Of a stretch of 64,000 bases of DNA, positions 12,877-26,184 are shown piece by piece (within the stretch, counting starts at the first letter, position 1; each line of letters starts with the position of its first letter). Source of the DNA: Erythrophleum ivorense (taxonomy: Eukaryota > Streptophyta > Magnoliopsida > Fabales > Fabaceae); the NCBI GenBank assembly GCA_026724425.1, contig JAIUCV010000001.1, forward strand, positions 11,266,556-11,330,555, given 5' to 3'. The notes below the pieces were generated by a model. It saw only the letters and a list, made by a program, of their open reading frames with translations, was not told the DNA's origin and did no database searches. The position numbers were made by a program, and so were the translations under genes.

Positions 12877-14132
12877 ATACTTACACCTCTCCTGTTTTAC
12901 CTTGCATTTGAATATCAGCTTCTTAAAATTCTCAAGGAGGGAAGCTAGTTAGTTTTTGTTCAAAGTATGGATTTGTTGTTTAAGCATCTGACTATTTTTC
13001 TTGAATAGAGATGAAGACTCGGACTATCTCTCCGTTATACATTGTCATTCAAGAACATAATTACATAAGTTGCCATTTGGTTGACATAATGGTGGACCAA
13101 ACAAATGAAATTTTGTTGGGATTTTCTTACTGCTGACTTGTTTAGTAAGTCCTGAAGGTGCTAAAAAATGGTTGAGAAGTGAAATAGTTTACTTGTGCAT
13201 TTTCTACCTACAATGTCAGAATCTCACTCCAATGTCTGTCTCTGGTGTTGCAGCCTAGTATGACAACAGGCAAATGAAAAAATCTATTTCCTGCTTTTCG
13301 AAGGACTGCTGGCCCTCTATGCACCAAATTTGGAATTTGGTGTTAAGGCTAAGAGTTTGGATTCACACTTGTGACATAAATAGGGTCATAACCAATTCAT
13401 ATGTCCCAAGTTTGCTGCGACTAACTTCTTAGTATGCTGATCGTGGCTTTCATTTTTTATACTTAATAAATGTGTCTGGTATATTATGTACACCTCAATG
13501 ATTTAAGCATCCATTGCAATGTTTTTAAATGAGATTCCTTAATGGCTTAATCATATCTCAAATTAACATTCATCTAAAGTTAAGATTAACGAATGATGGT
13601 GAGTAGAAATTCAAGCAGATATTCAAAAGATCCTTTAAATTCATTGATGCAGGTCTTGTCATTTAAAATTCAAAATTTTGAGCTTAATGGGGCTTTGCTT
13701 TTACTAAATTAAACAGCTAAGCCACAATATTTGCTAAGTTATTAAAAAAAATAATAGATTAGTTGAAACCAGTCACTGAATTATGGCATCAGCACTGGAA
13801 TTCGGATTTTCTGTTCATCTGGTTTCTCTTACATCAGTGATGGCTACCAGATTATTTGGCCCCAAGGTTGGTCATATCTTTCCCTTGTTTGGCATTGTAT
13901 TGCACAATGCACAGAAATTTACATTATGAATTATCATCCACATTTCATTTCTTGACACTGGTATCTGAATGTCAAATTTGAATCCTGTAATGTAAATCTT
14001 AAGAATCTTCTCTTTCCATGTTGCATCTAAAGCTGTAAGGTAACTGAGAACCTGTTAAATTATGTACTTGGTTTGTAAATGCCTGTTTATGGTTGCCATT
14101 AAGGTTTCCCTATTCATATATAGATATGATTA
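12877..14132. other. Intergenic stretch, possible intron/exon remnants, no supported gene
   Basis: This less AT-rich interval right of the hAT contains short open patches, for example a 48-codon frame opening at an ATG near 13784. No family could be recognised and no convincing exon chain joins them. It may be the other half of the locus interrupted by the hAT. Confidence 0.3.
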
Positions 14133-15285
14133 AGAGACATTATTTTAAAATACATTTGGTCCATATCATTTACCTAAGTTTTCAATTTGGTCCCTATAAT
14201 TTATTTTTTTTCAAATTGGTTCCTACACTTTTCAAACGTTTAACAGTTGGTCCTTAACGTTTGGTGTGTCATAATGCCGTTAGTATTTTGCTGATTAGGC
14301 TAATGAAGTGTACACATGTGCTGAGGGGACCGCGTTGGTGAGGTTGAGGTGGATAAAAACTTGCCACATATGCATCGGCCTGGCTTCTTGTGAGATGCAA
14401 ATGAATCTTTAGCTCTCTTCATCTTTCATTCTCTCATGCACATAGGGTTCATGATTGCAGAGGGAAAAGGCAAGGCAGAAATGTGACAGGCTGACGGCAG
14501 AAAATACAAAGGCGGAGAATGTGACAACAAAGATTCATTTGTTAAGCAGGGAGACTGTCTGTAAGTGCTGAGATTCTCCATTCTCTACCTTTTCTACATG
14601 TTTCTGTCCATAATCTTCAGATATCTTGTTTGTAATTTTGCTTGTGTATGATAATTGTGATTTTAGTTCCTAGATTCCTAGCATGTAGTTTTGCTCCCAT
14701 CTTAAAGATGCTGGAAAACTACTGGATGAAGAGAAAGTAGCCTGTGACATGTGATGTTCAATGTGCCAAGTTCGCCGTGTAACTGGGTCATAATTGTATC
14801 AAGGACTCACGCCAATCTTCTATATTGTGCCCTGCTAATTTTGATGTATGAGCATCCTGCTTACGAGCTGTCAACAGCATCTTGCTTCTTTAATTAATCT
14901 TAGGAAAAATGAATCTTATGATGAATTGTTCTCTCAAATTTTGCAAATTAGACTTTTGATTAATAGATAGATCGCTAAACATACCTATCTAAAATTCCAA
15001 ATTCAACAAGTCTTTGACCTTATTATGATACTAACTCAACCCAAAGTACCATTTTCTTTGTGTGATGATGACACTCTCTCTGCCTTTATAGGTCTCTTTG
15101 GGCTTGTCTGCTTTAAACACAGCAGGTGCGAGAGAATCCAAGTTATTGGTAGTTGTGTGTGTATGGAATATATATCTAAGCCAAAAGAGCATCTATAAAT
15201 TCAGTGCTGTTTGAAGGGTCACTTGAAGTATTTAACATTTGAAACACACCCACCATCATATAAAAAATATAACAGTATTAGATAT

Positions 15286-15705
15286 TTTTTTTAATAAAAG
15301 GTTAAATTGCGCTTAACCTTCTACTAAACTTTGAGTTATATGCAAATAATTTTATTAATTTTTTAAAATTTGACAATGAATTGAATTTACAAATAACTTT
15401 TTATCATTAGTTAGTTTGTTATTTCACTAACAAAGCGTGATGTGTGAGGGAATTATTTGAACATAACTTAAAGTTTAGGAAGGTTATTTACATATAACTT
15501 ATATTTTAGGAGGGTTATTTATACCAAAAAGAAAAGTTTAAGGAAGTTCATTGTCATTAATGTATCATATTCTGTTAGTAAAATAACAAATTAATTAATA
15601 GTAAGGGAGTTATCTATATAAATTTAAAAGCTTATGGAGGTTTATTGTTAAGTTTTATTACATGACTCAAATTTTATGCAATTTAGCCTTAATAAAAATA
15701 TGATG
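15286..15705. repeat. MITE-like block with short inverted ends inside the MULE left arm
   Basis: The block opens with TTAATAAAAGGTTAAATTGC and closes with its imperfect reverse complement GCAATTTAGCCTTAATAAAA. It contains repeated phrases such as TATATGCAAATAA and GGAGGTTATT. It falls in the part of the left arm that has no counterpart in the right arm, so it was probably inserted after the inverted structure formed. Confidence 0.4.
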
Positions 15706-16439
15706 TAGATATTTTTTAAAGCTTAGCATTACATGATAGATCATTTCAAAAAATGAATTTTCACAATGTTATATTTTGATTAAAGAACTTAATACCCATT
15801 TCCTAATCAATAACTTTGCTTAAGTTTTATCCCATTTGATATATATTGTTTTTGTGAGAATGTTGATCCCACCATTAAAAAAAGTTGGTTTAGCGATTTT
15901 GAACTTTCTTTAATTTGTAGCTTACTTGATTAAGGATGTTTAATTAATGATAGAAAATTATATTAATTATGATCATTGTGCTAAAAATGTCTGATAATTT
16001 ATATTTTTTGAGTGAGAGAGGAATAAAATTATTGTATCTGTAAGTTTTAATTGGTGTGGTTATACAATGAATGCTATCTTATAACTTTAAAGTCTTATAT
16101 ATGAAACAAAAAACTGTATTGTGTCCAAAATTGACTATATGTAAGATGACAACTTTAAAAATACATTCATGAAACTTCCTTGAATAGAAAAACCTTATTC
16201 TAATTTGTTATTTTGGATTTCTTTAATTAATTCTTGATTAGCTTTTTTTTTTTGGCAAAAACTTCATAATTAAGTCACATTTATTTAACCGAGAAATACA
16301 TATATGAAAATTGGTGCGTGCAATAAGCTTTCTCTTAACTAATTGAATGCATACTTATTTGTAGCACCTAAACCTGATACTTTGTAACAAATGAAGAGAC
16401 GCCTAATCCTAGAAAGGGTGTGCTTGTAAATAATGAAGG

Positions 16440-18075
16440 GAAGCCTAGTGTCTAGTTGATGACAATGAGGAAGAAACTAATGATAATTATTATGACTTGT
16501 ATGTTGACAAAGATGTGGTTGATGATGTTGGCGAAGCTAATCTTGCTAATAACATTCCCAAACCTAGTAACCTCACATCTTTTGAACTAGTTTTATCATT
16601 TATGATACTTGATGTGGATGTAGGGTTAATTCTGATTAATGAAATGTGCTTTAATGATAGTTCAAAGGTGGATGAAGGCAATGTGAAGAGTAAGTACATC
16701 TAATACAACTCCCATTAAGTTGTACAAGGACTTTCAGTTCAAATTTAGAATGAAATTTACATCCATTGAATAGTTCAAGAAAGTTGTGAAATAGTTAGTG
16801 GTCATTACTAGGGTTGCACATGATGCTTGATGGTTGAGCTGAAAAAAGGGCATACTGGTTTAAGCCATATAACCAGGTTGAGTTAGGCATCGTGATAACT
16901 ATGTTAGACAATTTGGGGTAAAAAATTATTTTATTAAGATTTATATGAAAATTTAATTTTTTAAGGACAAAATATAATTTTACAAAGATTTTTATGAAAA
17001 TTTTATTTTCTCATTGTTTATTTTATACTTTCTACCTGATTTTTTTCTCCTAAAAAAATGGCTCAACCAACCTGGTTCGATACTAAATTGAACCAAGCCA
17101 AGTCTGGGTACTAGGCTTAAAAAACGAAGCCCAATATAAAACTAAGTTGAGTATTAAGCTAGGCCAATGCTTGGCCTAATAGACACCCTTAGTTATATCT
17201 CTTTGGTTATGATATGTGGTTTAAGAAGAATGACAAATTGAGGTGTATGGTGGTGTGAGTAGTTGATGTTTGTAAGTAATGTTGAGGTTCCGTGATATAT
17301 AGTTTGAAGACATTTAATCCCAAACACACTTGCAAGGTCACATTTAATATAAAAATGGTTTCTTTAAAGTGGATTGCTGGCAAACTTGTTGTTGCCGTGA
17401 AAATTAATAAGAACATGAAGTTAGTGAATGCCATTTCTTAAGTTTAAGAGAACTACATTGCTAAGATGTTAGTAAGGAAGGCTTATTAGTGTAGAAGAAA
17501 GGCTAAAGCTATTCTTAAAGATAACTATAAAGTAGAATAGAAGAAACTATATGACTACTATCATGAAGTGAGGGCTTCTAACCTTGGAATAACCTTTCAA
17601 ATGCATACAAATAGATTGTTCCTCAATAGGCCACTTGTGTTTAGGAGATTATACCTATGCTTAGATGCTGTGAAGAGGGTCTTTTTTGTTAGCTTGCAAA
17701 CCAATTATTGGACTAGACTGATGCTTTCTTAAGATTGTGGTAAGGGACCCTAATGACTAATACTATCCCTTAGCCATGGTTGTTGTAAAAGGGAAAAACA
17801 GATTTTCATGGACATGATTTCTTACTAAGCTACTTGATGACATTTGGAGTATGATAGAGAAAAGATAGGTTTTCATCTCGGATTAGCAGAAAGTAAGTAA
17901 TTTCACTAGTTTGCATATTGTAATTACTATAATTATTAGTTTGCACATCTATTTATAGGATTAATTCCTACATTAATGAGCTTCTTTGTGAGGTTGAACA
18001 CAATTTTGGTGTTAGGCATTTGTATGCCAATATCAAAAGCATATATGGTGCTGGAACTGTGATTAGAGATTAGTG
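16440..18075 (+). pseudogene. MuDR-type transposase relic (N-terminal DNA-binding region and start of the catalytic region)
   Basis: The remnant is full of stops and frameshifts, but typical plant MULE landmarks appear in order. An acidic N-terminal segment (16490-16700) comes first. At 17222-17245 there is KKNDKLRC. At about 17310-17400 there is LKTFNPKHTC followed by MVSLKWIAGKLV, matching the conserved zinc-knuckle-like block of MuDR transposases. At about 17780-17890 there are FSW and VFISD-like remnants of the DDE region. At about 17960-18040 there is INELLCEVEHNFGVRHLYAN, matching the conserved E..HR.CVRHLY block. A 383 bp MITE (16809-17191) interrupts it. It has no coding capacity today. 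Confidence 0.78.
16809..17191. mobile_element. Small hAT-type MITE nested in the MULE left arm
   Basis: The ends are TAGGGTTG and its imperfect inverse CACCCTTA. The flanks are GTCATTAC (16801-16808) and GTTATATC (17192-17199), a degenerate 8-bp target duplication. The inverted right arm of the same MULE has the uninterrupted site, read on the minus strand as GTGGTCATTGC followed by TTTATGGTTAT. That is a direct empty-site comparison proving the insertion. The interior has no coding capacity. Confidence 0.7.
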
Positions 18076-18210
18076 CTTATGGTAGCCAAAGAACTTATGT
18101 TTGGGCTTGGTAACAGAAGATGATAGAGCTAAAGCGAGTCTCTAACTTAAAAGATGACATTTGCTAGCTTCTTGTTCTTATTAGTCTTTATGATAATAGT
18201 AAGGTGTCGA

Positions 18211-19680
18211 CAATCCACTTTAAAGAAGTCATTCACACATTAAATGTGACCTTGCGAGTGTATTTATAATTGAATGTCTTTTGCTTATATGTCATGAAAC
18301 CCCCAACCTTACTCATGAACATCAACCACTCATAGTCACCATTGCACACTACATTACATCAAAATTTGTCATTCTTCTTGAATCACACATTATAACCATA
18401 AAGCAATGACCACTCTCTCATAGCTTCCTTTAATGGTTCAATTGAGGGAGTTCCATTCCAATTTTGAATTGGAAGCCTTTGCATATCTTAGTAGGGTTGT
18501 GTTAGATGTATTTTCTTTTGATATTACCTTTATTCAATTCTGAACCATTGTTGAAGCTCAATTCATTAGTCTCGTAATTAAATGAAATTGACCTTACATC
18601 CATATCAAGCATCATAAATGATGGAATTAGTTCAAGAGATGTATAGTTGCTAGGTGCAAGAATGTTATCAATATGACTAGTTTTGCCAATATCATCAACC
18701 ATATCCTTGTAAACATATAGGTTAAAGTAGTTATGATCGATTTCATCCTCATTATCCTTAAATTGGACACTTATGATGCTGTCATCTATATCTGTCTTTC
18801 TAGAACCAGGCATCTCTTCGTTTGTTAGATTGAAAGTATCAAATTCGGATGCTGTAAATAAGCATACATTCAATTAGTCAAGAGAAAGTTGATTGTACGA
18901 ATTTTGATATATATATTTTTCTATTAAATAAATGTGACTTAGTTATGAAGTTTTTGTTAAAAGAAACTAATCCATAATTAATTAAAAGAACTCTAAAGGA
19001 ACAAATTAAATAAGGTTTTTCTATGCTAGTTTGAGGAAGTTTCATAAATATATTTTAAAGCTGTCATCTTTACATATGGTTAACAGTATAATTTATGTTT
19101 TGGATATGAGACTTAAAGTTACAAGATAGCATTCATTATTTAACCACACTAATTAGAACTCAAAGATGCAATAATTTTGTTTCTCTCTTGCACTAAAATA
19201 TATACATATATATATAATTAGACATTTTTAACATAATGATAACGAGTAATATAATTAGCTTAACATTAATTAAACATCCTTAATCAAGCAAGCTACAAGT
19301 TATATAAAGAAAGTTCAAAATGACTAAACTATCATGTTTCTACCTTCTCCCTCTGCAGTCATGAACATTATGTGTGTGACAGAATGAAAGACATAGAGGG
19401 TTAAGGACCCAAGTGCGTTTTACGTGAAACAAAGATGGTGCATATATGACAAGTTTTTATCCATCTCACCCTTGCCAGCATGGTTCCCTTAACACGTGTA
19501 TGCTCAGTTAGCTTAATTAGCAATACACTAACGGCTTTATGATATATCATAACCATGTGGATCAACTCTTAAATGTTTGAAAAGTGTGAGGACGGATAAA
19601 AAAAATACTAATTATAAGAACCAAATTAAAATTTTCAATAAATTAGAAGAATCAAATGAATAATTTTCTTTAATTTAATT
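18211..19680 (-). repeat. Right inverted arm of the MULE, including a second N-terminal transposase copy
   Basis: Reverse-complemented, this arm aligns with 15870-17376 and with the left terminal ~250 bp. The open stretch on the minus strand at 18502-18873 matches the N-terminal acidic region at 16490-16700: both share a DNE(D/E)E..(D/H)NY word, VYKDMVDDIGK or VDKDVVDDVGE, and both end GN(I/V)K(R/S)KYI. The match stops at AAAGTGGATTG (17376 and 18211). Confidence 0.75.
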
Positions 19681-20434
19681 ATGTAGAGATTTTTATATCT
19701 TTTTTGTTTACCTCATCTTTTCAAGTGGTGGAACTTTGTTGTATAGTATGTTTTTTATGGGTTTTTTTTTTCAGTGTGTTTCTTCTTGTTTAAGTGTGAT
19801 TGAATTAAAATTTTGCCTTACTTCGTATTGTGTTTTCCCAGTTCAATAGTATGTGTAGAAGAAGACCATTTGAGCATAGCTTCTTTGCCATGGTGGTCAT
19901 CTTCTGATTGTAGGAAAAAGGGATTCTTTAAAATTTTTTGTGGAAAATTTCTTGTAAAGAGAGAGAAAGAAAGAGAGGAGATGGTGTATGAAACTCACCT
20001 TCTCTCTCTTCTTCTCATTATCTCTCTAATTTAATATGAAATTTATAACAAAAGGATTTTAGAGAATTCAAACTCCACATTTATAGAAATCCCTTAGCCA
20101 TTGAATTCAAGTGTCCCTTACCACTTACGCTTGTTAGTGGCTGTTGCTTGCATAATTGTCTACAGAAATTCTAGGCACTAGTTTGAAACACAACATGAAA
20201 TTACAACGGAGGCCGAAACCATCCGTAAAATTTTTTATATTTTCTGCATTCGGGGGCGATTCAAACGGTTGGGTATATATTTTTCGCAACATCTTGACAT
20301 TAGCCATATAATGTATTAGCTCATTGGCCATGTCTTTCACGCTTTCAGCATTTTTGACACAGCAACTACGCCTAACTCTTAAGTTTGTCTCTTAGAGATG
20401 GTATGGCGAAACTGTCTATTTTTACATTTGGAAC
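19681..20434. other. Intergenic stretch, nothing recognised
   Basis: There is no supported gene. A minus-strand open frame at 20134-20340 has reasonable composition but no recognisable family and no flanking exons. Confidence 0.4.
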
Positions 20435-20640
20435 TTTTAATTAATCAATCTTTCCAGCTTGATGGGGGAAAAAAAAGAAAAGAATTGAGTAGCAACAACA
20501 GAAGGTAGACATCAGTTAAAATATAGATGTAAATACTTAATGTCATTTTCTTAATTGATTAGAAGAATACTTATCTACCCAGTTACAATTGAACCAGCAG
20601 TAGTTCTCCTGATCAAATCCCTCATTCCATTTTTCATCTC
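20435..20640. repeat. Copy of the sequence flanking the GH81 gene's 3' side (pairs with 26900-27115)
   Basis: Shared phrases in the same order and orientation: TTAATCAATCTTTCCA, GGTAGACAT(C/T)AGTTA, TGTCATTTTCT(T/G)AATTGATTAGAA, CAGCAG(T/G)AGTTCTCC(T/C)GATCAAA. This is a diverged direct repeat 6.5 kb from its partner. Confidence 0.6.
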
Positions 20641-23179
20641 TGCTGTAACATATTAGCCACTGAGTTCTCAATATTACAACCTCTTTATTATTCTTGTCTC
20701 GTCCAATGCATTGATAGTCCTACAGTTGTTTTTTCTATTTTAACCAGCGGGGGCAGTCTATATAATCCTAGTGGGTCCCACAAAAATAGATAAAAAAAAA
20801 GTGACACAACTTTTGTTTCGATTTTAATGTTTTCAAAACAAATATTTTTTTAAATAAATTTTAAAAATAAAAAAATTAAAAAATATATTTAAATCATTAT
20901 TTTAAAAAATTATTATTTATTATTATTTTTATTCTGCAGAACAAAAGTTACATAATATTTAAAAAATATTTTTATTTTTTTTGTTTTCAAAAATATAATT
21001 CTGTATTTTTATTTTACAAAATATTTTATTAAAAATATATTATAAAATAAATTTTTTTATTCTTAAAAATAAAAAATTATTCTAAAAATAAAAAATTAAA
21101 CGTGCCCTTAAATTCTAAACCCAACTCAAATTGACAAAAAGAATATGACAAGATTGACGCTATCTATAACTTTAAAATAATACTAATTTTTTATGAGTTT
21201 ATATATATATTGATTCTAAAATAATCATAAAATTTATTTTAGAATAATTAGAAATTGTAGCAGTAATTTAAATTGTCCTATAATTTTTTAAAATGTTTTA
21301 AGGCTAGTTTGATAGATAATAGTGAATGGTAAATGAAATAGAAAGGAATAAAATATATTTGACATAATATAGAAAGAAAATAGAATGCTTTTACATTTGT
21401 ATATTTGGTAAAAAAAATAATATTACAAGAATAACAAGTAGGATATAGAAAAAAGACTAACTTATCCTTTAAAAAATTAAAAATCCCACAAAGTGCCCAT
21501 ATTAATTTTTTTTCATATTATATTATATATTTGCAATCAAATTGCCCATTTTCATATTATATTATATATTTCCATATCATATTATATATTTGCAATTAGT
21601 GCAATGGGTGCAGCTTCTCTCCAGTCCCAACTCTTTCCTGTCTGTCCATTTTCAAGCACAGAGCTTCTTCTCATTTTCTTTTTTTTTTTAAAAAATAAAA
21701 GCTAAACAATAAAAAAAAATAAGTTATACTAATTATACCAACTGCGAGAGTGAGAACAGGAGAAAAGGCGTTCAAATTGTCTCCCGTTGTAGCGCAAAAA
21801 TGACATTATCTAGTCGAAGTAATCATGGCCAATGGATAGATCCATCCATTGCACGAGTGACGCGCGTCCTAAGTGCTAAATGCAGTGTGAATCATGGCTA
21901 TTTCAACATGCCTACAGATTGTGACACGTGTCCTGTCAAAAATGTAAAGAATACATTCAAAACTATTCCTAATAATATCCTTTTTCTCATTTCTAAACAT
22001 TATTTTTGGAGAAAATTAACCCCCTCTGATATGGAAATTAGGCAACAACGAAATGAAAATCATACGAAGGCAATCTTTTGCTGCATTTTGGTGAGTTTTC
22101 ATTCATTTCTTTGCCTTCGTATGATTTTATTTAGGAACTGTATTTCATAGGATGAAATTCTCAGATTTGTTGAACTTTTTTATCACACTTGCTTTTTTTC
22201 CTCTGCTTGTATATTATTTAGGAACTGTGATATTTAAGCAAATGAGGACCGCACAGATGAAGATGGAACAAACACTTGCATGTTGTGAAGATGCTGTATG
22301 ATCAGAAGGGGCAAAATGGGTCTTTCACAGACATGGCTCCAAAGACTGATCCCCTTCGTGTGTTATAGGGGAGGAAAATGCTATGGAGGTCCATTTTCCC
22401 TTTCCATTGATTTTTTTTTTTACTACCAAACGCATCTCAGCTAAGAATCTCTTTCATTTTCCTTTTCCTGTGTTCTACCAAACAGGTTAGACATTCAGAC
22501 CTTGTTTGTTATCTTTCAAGATACGGAAAGTAAAAAAGAATCCGTTCCTTCTTCACGTTTGGTACAAAAGAAATTGGGGAAGAAGCGAAAAGCTTGGAGG
22601 AAGTGGCATTTCAGCCACTGTAGCCCACAAGCACCACAAGCAGAGGGATGGGTTGGAGCCAAAACGGGAAATATCAACTTTGCCCTTGGCTCTTGAAATA
22701 GAGGACGAACAACTGACTATGAGCCTCTCCTTATTCACTGTACATCTAGTGCTTGAAGTTTTATAGTGAGAACAACAACAATTGATGGGTTTCATTGGAA
22801 GAAGAAGAAGAAGCACCTTTCAATTTTTTGATTTCCATTGGCACAGTCTTGCCGCTCATTGGCTGAAGAGAGTTCTTGAGCCAACACATCTGCTAGAATT
22901 GCACAAAACGAAGTTGAAGTTCAAGTCCAAGAGGCACAAGTTTGATCGCCAATGATGATGATCTTCTAATGGGTCATCTTCATCCTTTGCGTTCTTCAGA
23001 TCATGCAAGAAGGAGATTCAAGGGCTAATTCCTGTGTTGGGATGAAGACATCCATGTTTATTGTTCAATAGAAAAAGCCAATAGGATAAATAAAAACATT
23101 TTTTGTTTTTACATTAGAGGTATCTTAATCATTTGTCATAACCTACTTTTCGTTCTATTACTATTTTCATTCTATTAAG
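20641..23179. other. Repeat-like intergenic DNA without a supported gene
   Basis: The interval contains AT-rich filler (20750-21300). A 'CTAGTTTGATAGATAATAG' / 'TACCAAACAGG' vocabulary (21303 onward; 22380-22490) is typical of non-autonomous hAT elements. A perfect 18-bp hairpin lies at 22056-22128. A block at 21885-21935 shares the GAATCATGGC...GACACGTGTC signature of the arms of the 6.46-7.66 kb element. No exon chain is supported. Confidence 0.35.
22056..22128. repeat. Inverted repeat with a perfect 18-bp stem
   Basis: AAAATCATACGAAGGCAA at 22056-22073 is the exact reverse complement of 22111-22128, with a 37-base loop. It probably marks the end or centre of a small transposon rather than an RNA gene. 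A functional hairpin RNA is not supported by anything else seen here. Confidence 0.55.
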
Positions 23180-24545
23180 TGTAACACTTACTCTAATAAT
23201 CATTGGGTTAGGGATTTCGTCCCCTAAATATATGCCAAGTACTTATATAGTTATAAATTCTTGAGACTTTGTCTTACGCTATTTAATATTCACTTAAAAG
23301 GACTCAACCCTATTAAGCAATAATACATGCTCAAATTATTATATAACAATAAGGGCTCCACCCATTTTATTCAATTCAAAACATAGGAACTCACAGTCCA
23401 CATCTTGAGCATATATTAAAATATTTTAGGAAATTAAATTCAAAGGCCTATAAGTATTAAACTGCTAGTTAAATAATATTTTAAGATTAAAAAATAGTAA
23501 AACCAAATAAAAATATTCTATGGTCATGGCAAAAAATAAATATTAACCCAGCATGAGTTCGAGGAGTATAAGAGCCAATAGCTCACTCTTCCAGTAACTT
23601 CCTTTGTCTCTTTTTCAGCCCTTCACCTGAAAATATTAAGAGAATGGGATGAGCACTAACGTCTCAGTAACCCAGAGTCTTACCATGTACATACAAACTA
23701 ACAACCATATCCAATAGGTCTCAATACAAATCCAACATCACTATTATTAATTATTAACACAAAAGATTATAAGGTATAATTCGAAATAGTTATATGCACA
23801 ATATGATAAAATGCAATATGTGTAACCTCCCTTATTACTCCGTCCAACCTTATACCGCTAACTAAAGCCACAGGCTTATCCACGATCTGGCCCACACATT
23901 GGACCGACCAAAGCTACTCTGGTGCTCAAGATGTACCCAGCCAAAGGTACAGAACCCAAACCCAAACTATGGCTTCCCTCCTTAAAAGACTAAACCAAGA
24001 GGTGTTACTGTCCCGCGTTCTTCCTTTACAAACCCGGCCAAGTAAGTATTGAGGAACGAGGCCCTACAAAAAGCCAACCACTTTGCGCGAGGTAGAGGCA
24101 AACCACGTGGTTATCATAGCATATTTATCTCACCAACATCTCCTTAACCCATCATTTATGCATGTCATATTTATCTAAAATTCATACGAGCATGTTTGAA
24201 AAATAAAGAACCCCATATAGTATATCAAATAGGATTGACAAGCATGCTTAAAAGAAATATAATACTCTAAAATTTCACATCAATAATTTAAACTCACAAG
24301 CATGCTTGAAAATAAAAATACTACGTCAAAATTTTATTATATCTACAATCATGTTTAACAGGATTCTAGCAATTTCATTAATTTCATAATCATTTACTTT
24401 TACCGTTTTATAATCCCATACAACTTATTTACCTGTATTACGCTCAACAAGATAAATTTATTTATTTAATTAAAATTACAATAATAAACCAGTGTGCACA
24501 CACGTGGAAAAATTTTGAATTATCTGTTCTCTTTTAGCTCACAAG

Positions 24546-25376
24546 TAGGGGTGTACATGGGCAGGGCCGAGTCAGGACGATGCTTGGCCCGAAGCCCGAC
24601 CCGATTAGGATCTTAGGTGTATTTTTATGTCTGTGGCCCGATCCGACCCGGAGAAGCCCTATTTTAGGGCGGGTTAGGGTAGCCCGGGGCGGCTTTAATA
24701 AGTAGTGCTGTACATAGATAAGACCAAACTGAACATCTAGTATGTCCGATACCTGACCCAATTAAAACATGAAACTTGTTTTTATACCCGTGGCCTTACT
24801 CAACTCTAATAAGTTCAATTTATGTTAGAATAGGACGGGTTAAGGTTGCCTAAACTAATTTTTTTTAATGAATTGATACTTGTAATATAAAAATATTTTT
24901 ACATAAACTTATAAGTATATATTTCAAAACAATGGACTTTTAGAACTCTTATATTTGTATCATAAATAAAAAAATAATCTAATATTATCAAATAAAATAT
25001 AAGATATACTAACATAATTAATCTTAGGTAAATATATATTTTTTCATTATTTAACAAAAGAAATATTAGTAAGGATTCACATCAATGATAAAAATAATTA
25101 AGAAGTAAAGAATATTTGCATGAGTAATAAAAATTGCAGTATGCAGAGATAATTAAATAAAATAAAAAAAATAAGATGACAAAATATTAATAACTAAAAA
25201 AAAAGTAACTATTAGTGCGAGTTGGGCGAAATATACCTTCGCCCGTGACTCGGCCCGGCCTGAAATAGTCTTATTTAAAGTTATGGCCATTTATACTTTT
25301 AACCCGGCCTGACTCGACCCGATTAGACCGGGTTAGGGCGAGCCCTTAGGGCCGATCGGGCCAATGAACACCCCTA
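24546..25376. mobile_element. Non-autonomous hAT element with TAGGGGTG ends and 8-bp target duplication
   Basis: The element begins TAGGGGTG and ends CACCCCTA. The flanks are CTCACAAG (24538-24545) and TTCACAAG (25377-25384), matching at 7 of 8 positions as for hAT insertions. The ends are GC-rich with many CCCGACCCG/GGGTTAGGG words in inverted arrangement; the ~350 bp middle is AT-rich and non-coding. The TAGGGGTG terminus is a widespread plant non-autonomous hAT signature. Confidence 0.75.
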
Positions 25377-26184
25377 TTCACAAGTAGTCACACGACAAGA
25401 AAATCTAAGCAGTGAGAGCTTTTAATAAAAATTTACAAAAGTCACACATATACAAAAACATCAATATATAATTTAAAACTACTTATATATTATCCTAAAC
25501 TACTCTAAAATTACTCTAAAACTACTTTAAAAACTTAAAAGCTATCATAGAGAATTTAAAATTCTCTTTTAAATCTATATTTCTTTATATTTTAATTAAT
25601 TCATTAGAATAGTCAATTTTATATTAACTTAAATTTACAAAAGTTTTCAAATTCCTAAATCTTAATTTTCTCATCTAAAATTTATAATTTACATATATAA
25701 ATATAAATTAAATTTATATTCACAAATTCACACACACACATATATCTATGTATAAAAATTTATATTAAATTTATATTTATAAATTCATATTATATACATA
25801 CTTACAAATATATATAATTATATATATATGTATATTTATTTTAGAAAAATAAAGGGATGAAAGGATGCGTTTCTGCATAAGAATATATATATATATATAT
25901 ATATAAGGGATGAAGGTTGTATATATACCTATATATATTTATTTAATTCGAAAAGATGCATATTACATATCACTTTTATTGAATAGTGCGTAGGGTGTGT
26001 TTATATATATATATATATATAATCATATGAGACAAAGAATAAAGCTACTCTCGTACTTGGTGTAGAGATATATGTTCGAAGAGGGATTGAAAGAACAAGT
26101 TAGAATTACTTGAAGAAAAGCTTCTGGCAACGTGAGAGAGAGCGGACAGATGGAGGAGTGAAAAATAAGAAATATGTTAAATTT

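Larger units (their letters stand above)
14133..19680 (+). mobile_element. Decayed MuDR-like (MULE) element with very long inverted arms
   Basis: The left end (about 14133-14390) and right end (about 19430-19680) are inverted copies. Shared phrases include ATTTGGTCC/TTTGATTCT-like starts, CTTTTCAAAC, TCATAA(T/A)GCCGTTAGT and GGATAAAAACTTG. The inverted match then resumes and covers 15870-17376 against 18211-19310. The unique centre (17377-18210) plus the left arm encode a MuDR-type transposase relic. Left and right arms are therefore inverted copies over about 1.5 kb including N-terminal coding sequence; the left arm has an extra ~1.4 kb (14490-15860). Element ends are approximate and the target duplication was not resolved. 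Confidence 0.75.

Noticed and set aside
20134..20340. 68-codon minus-strand frame beginning MKDMANELIHYMANVKML
   Set aside because: Composition is protein-like, but no domain, splice partner or homologous second copy was visible.
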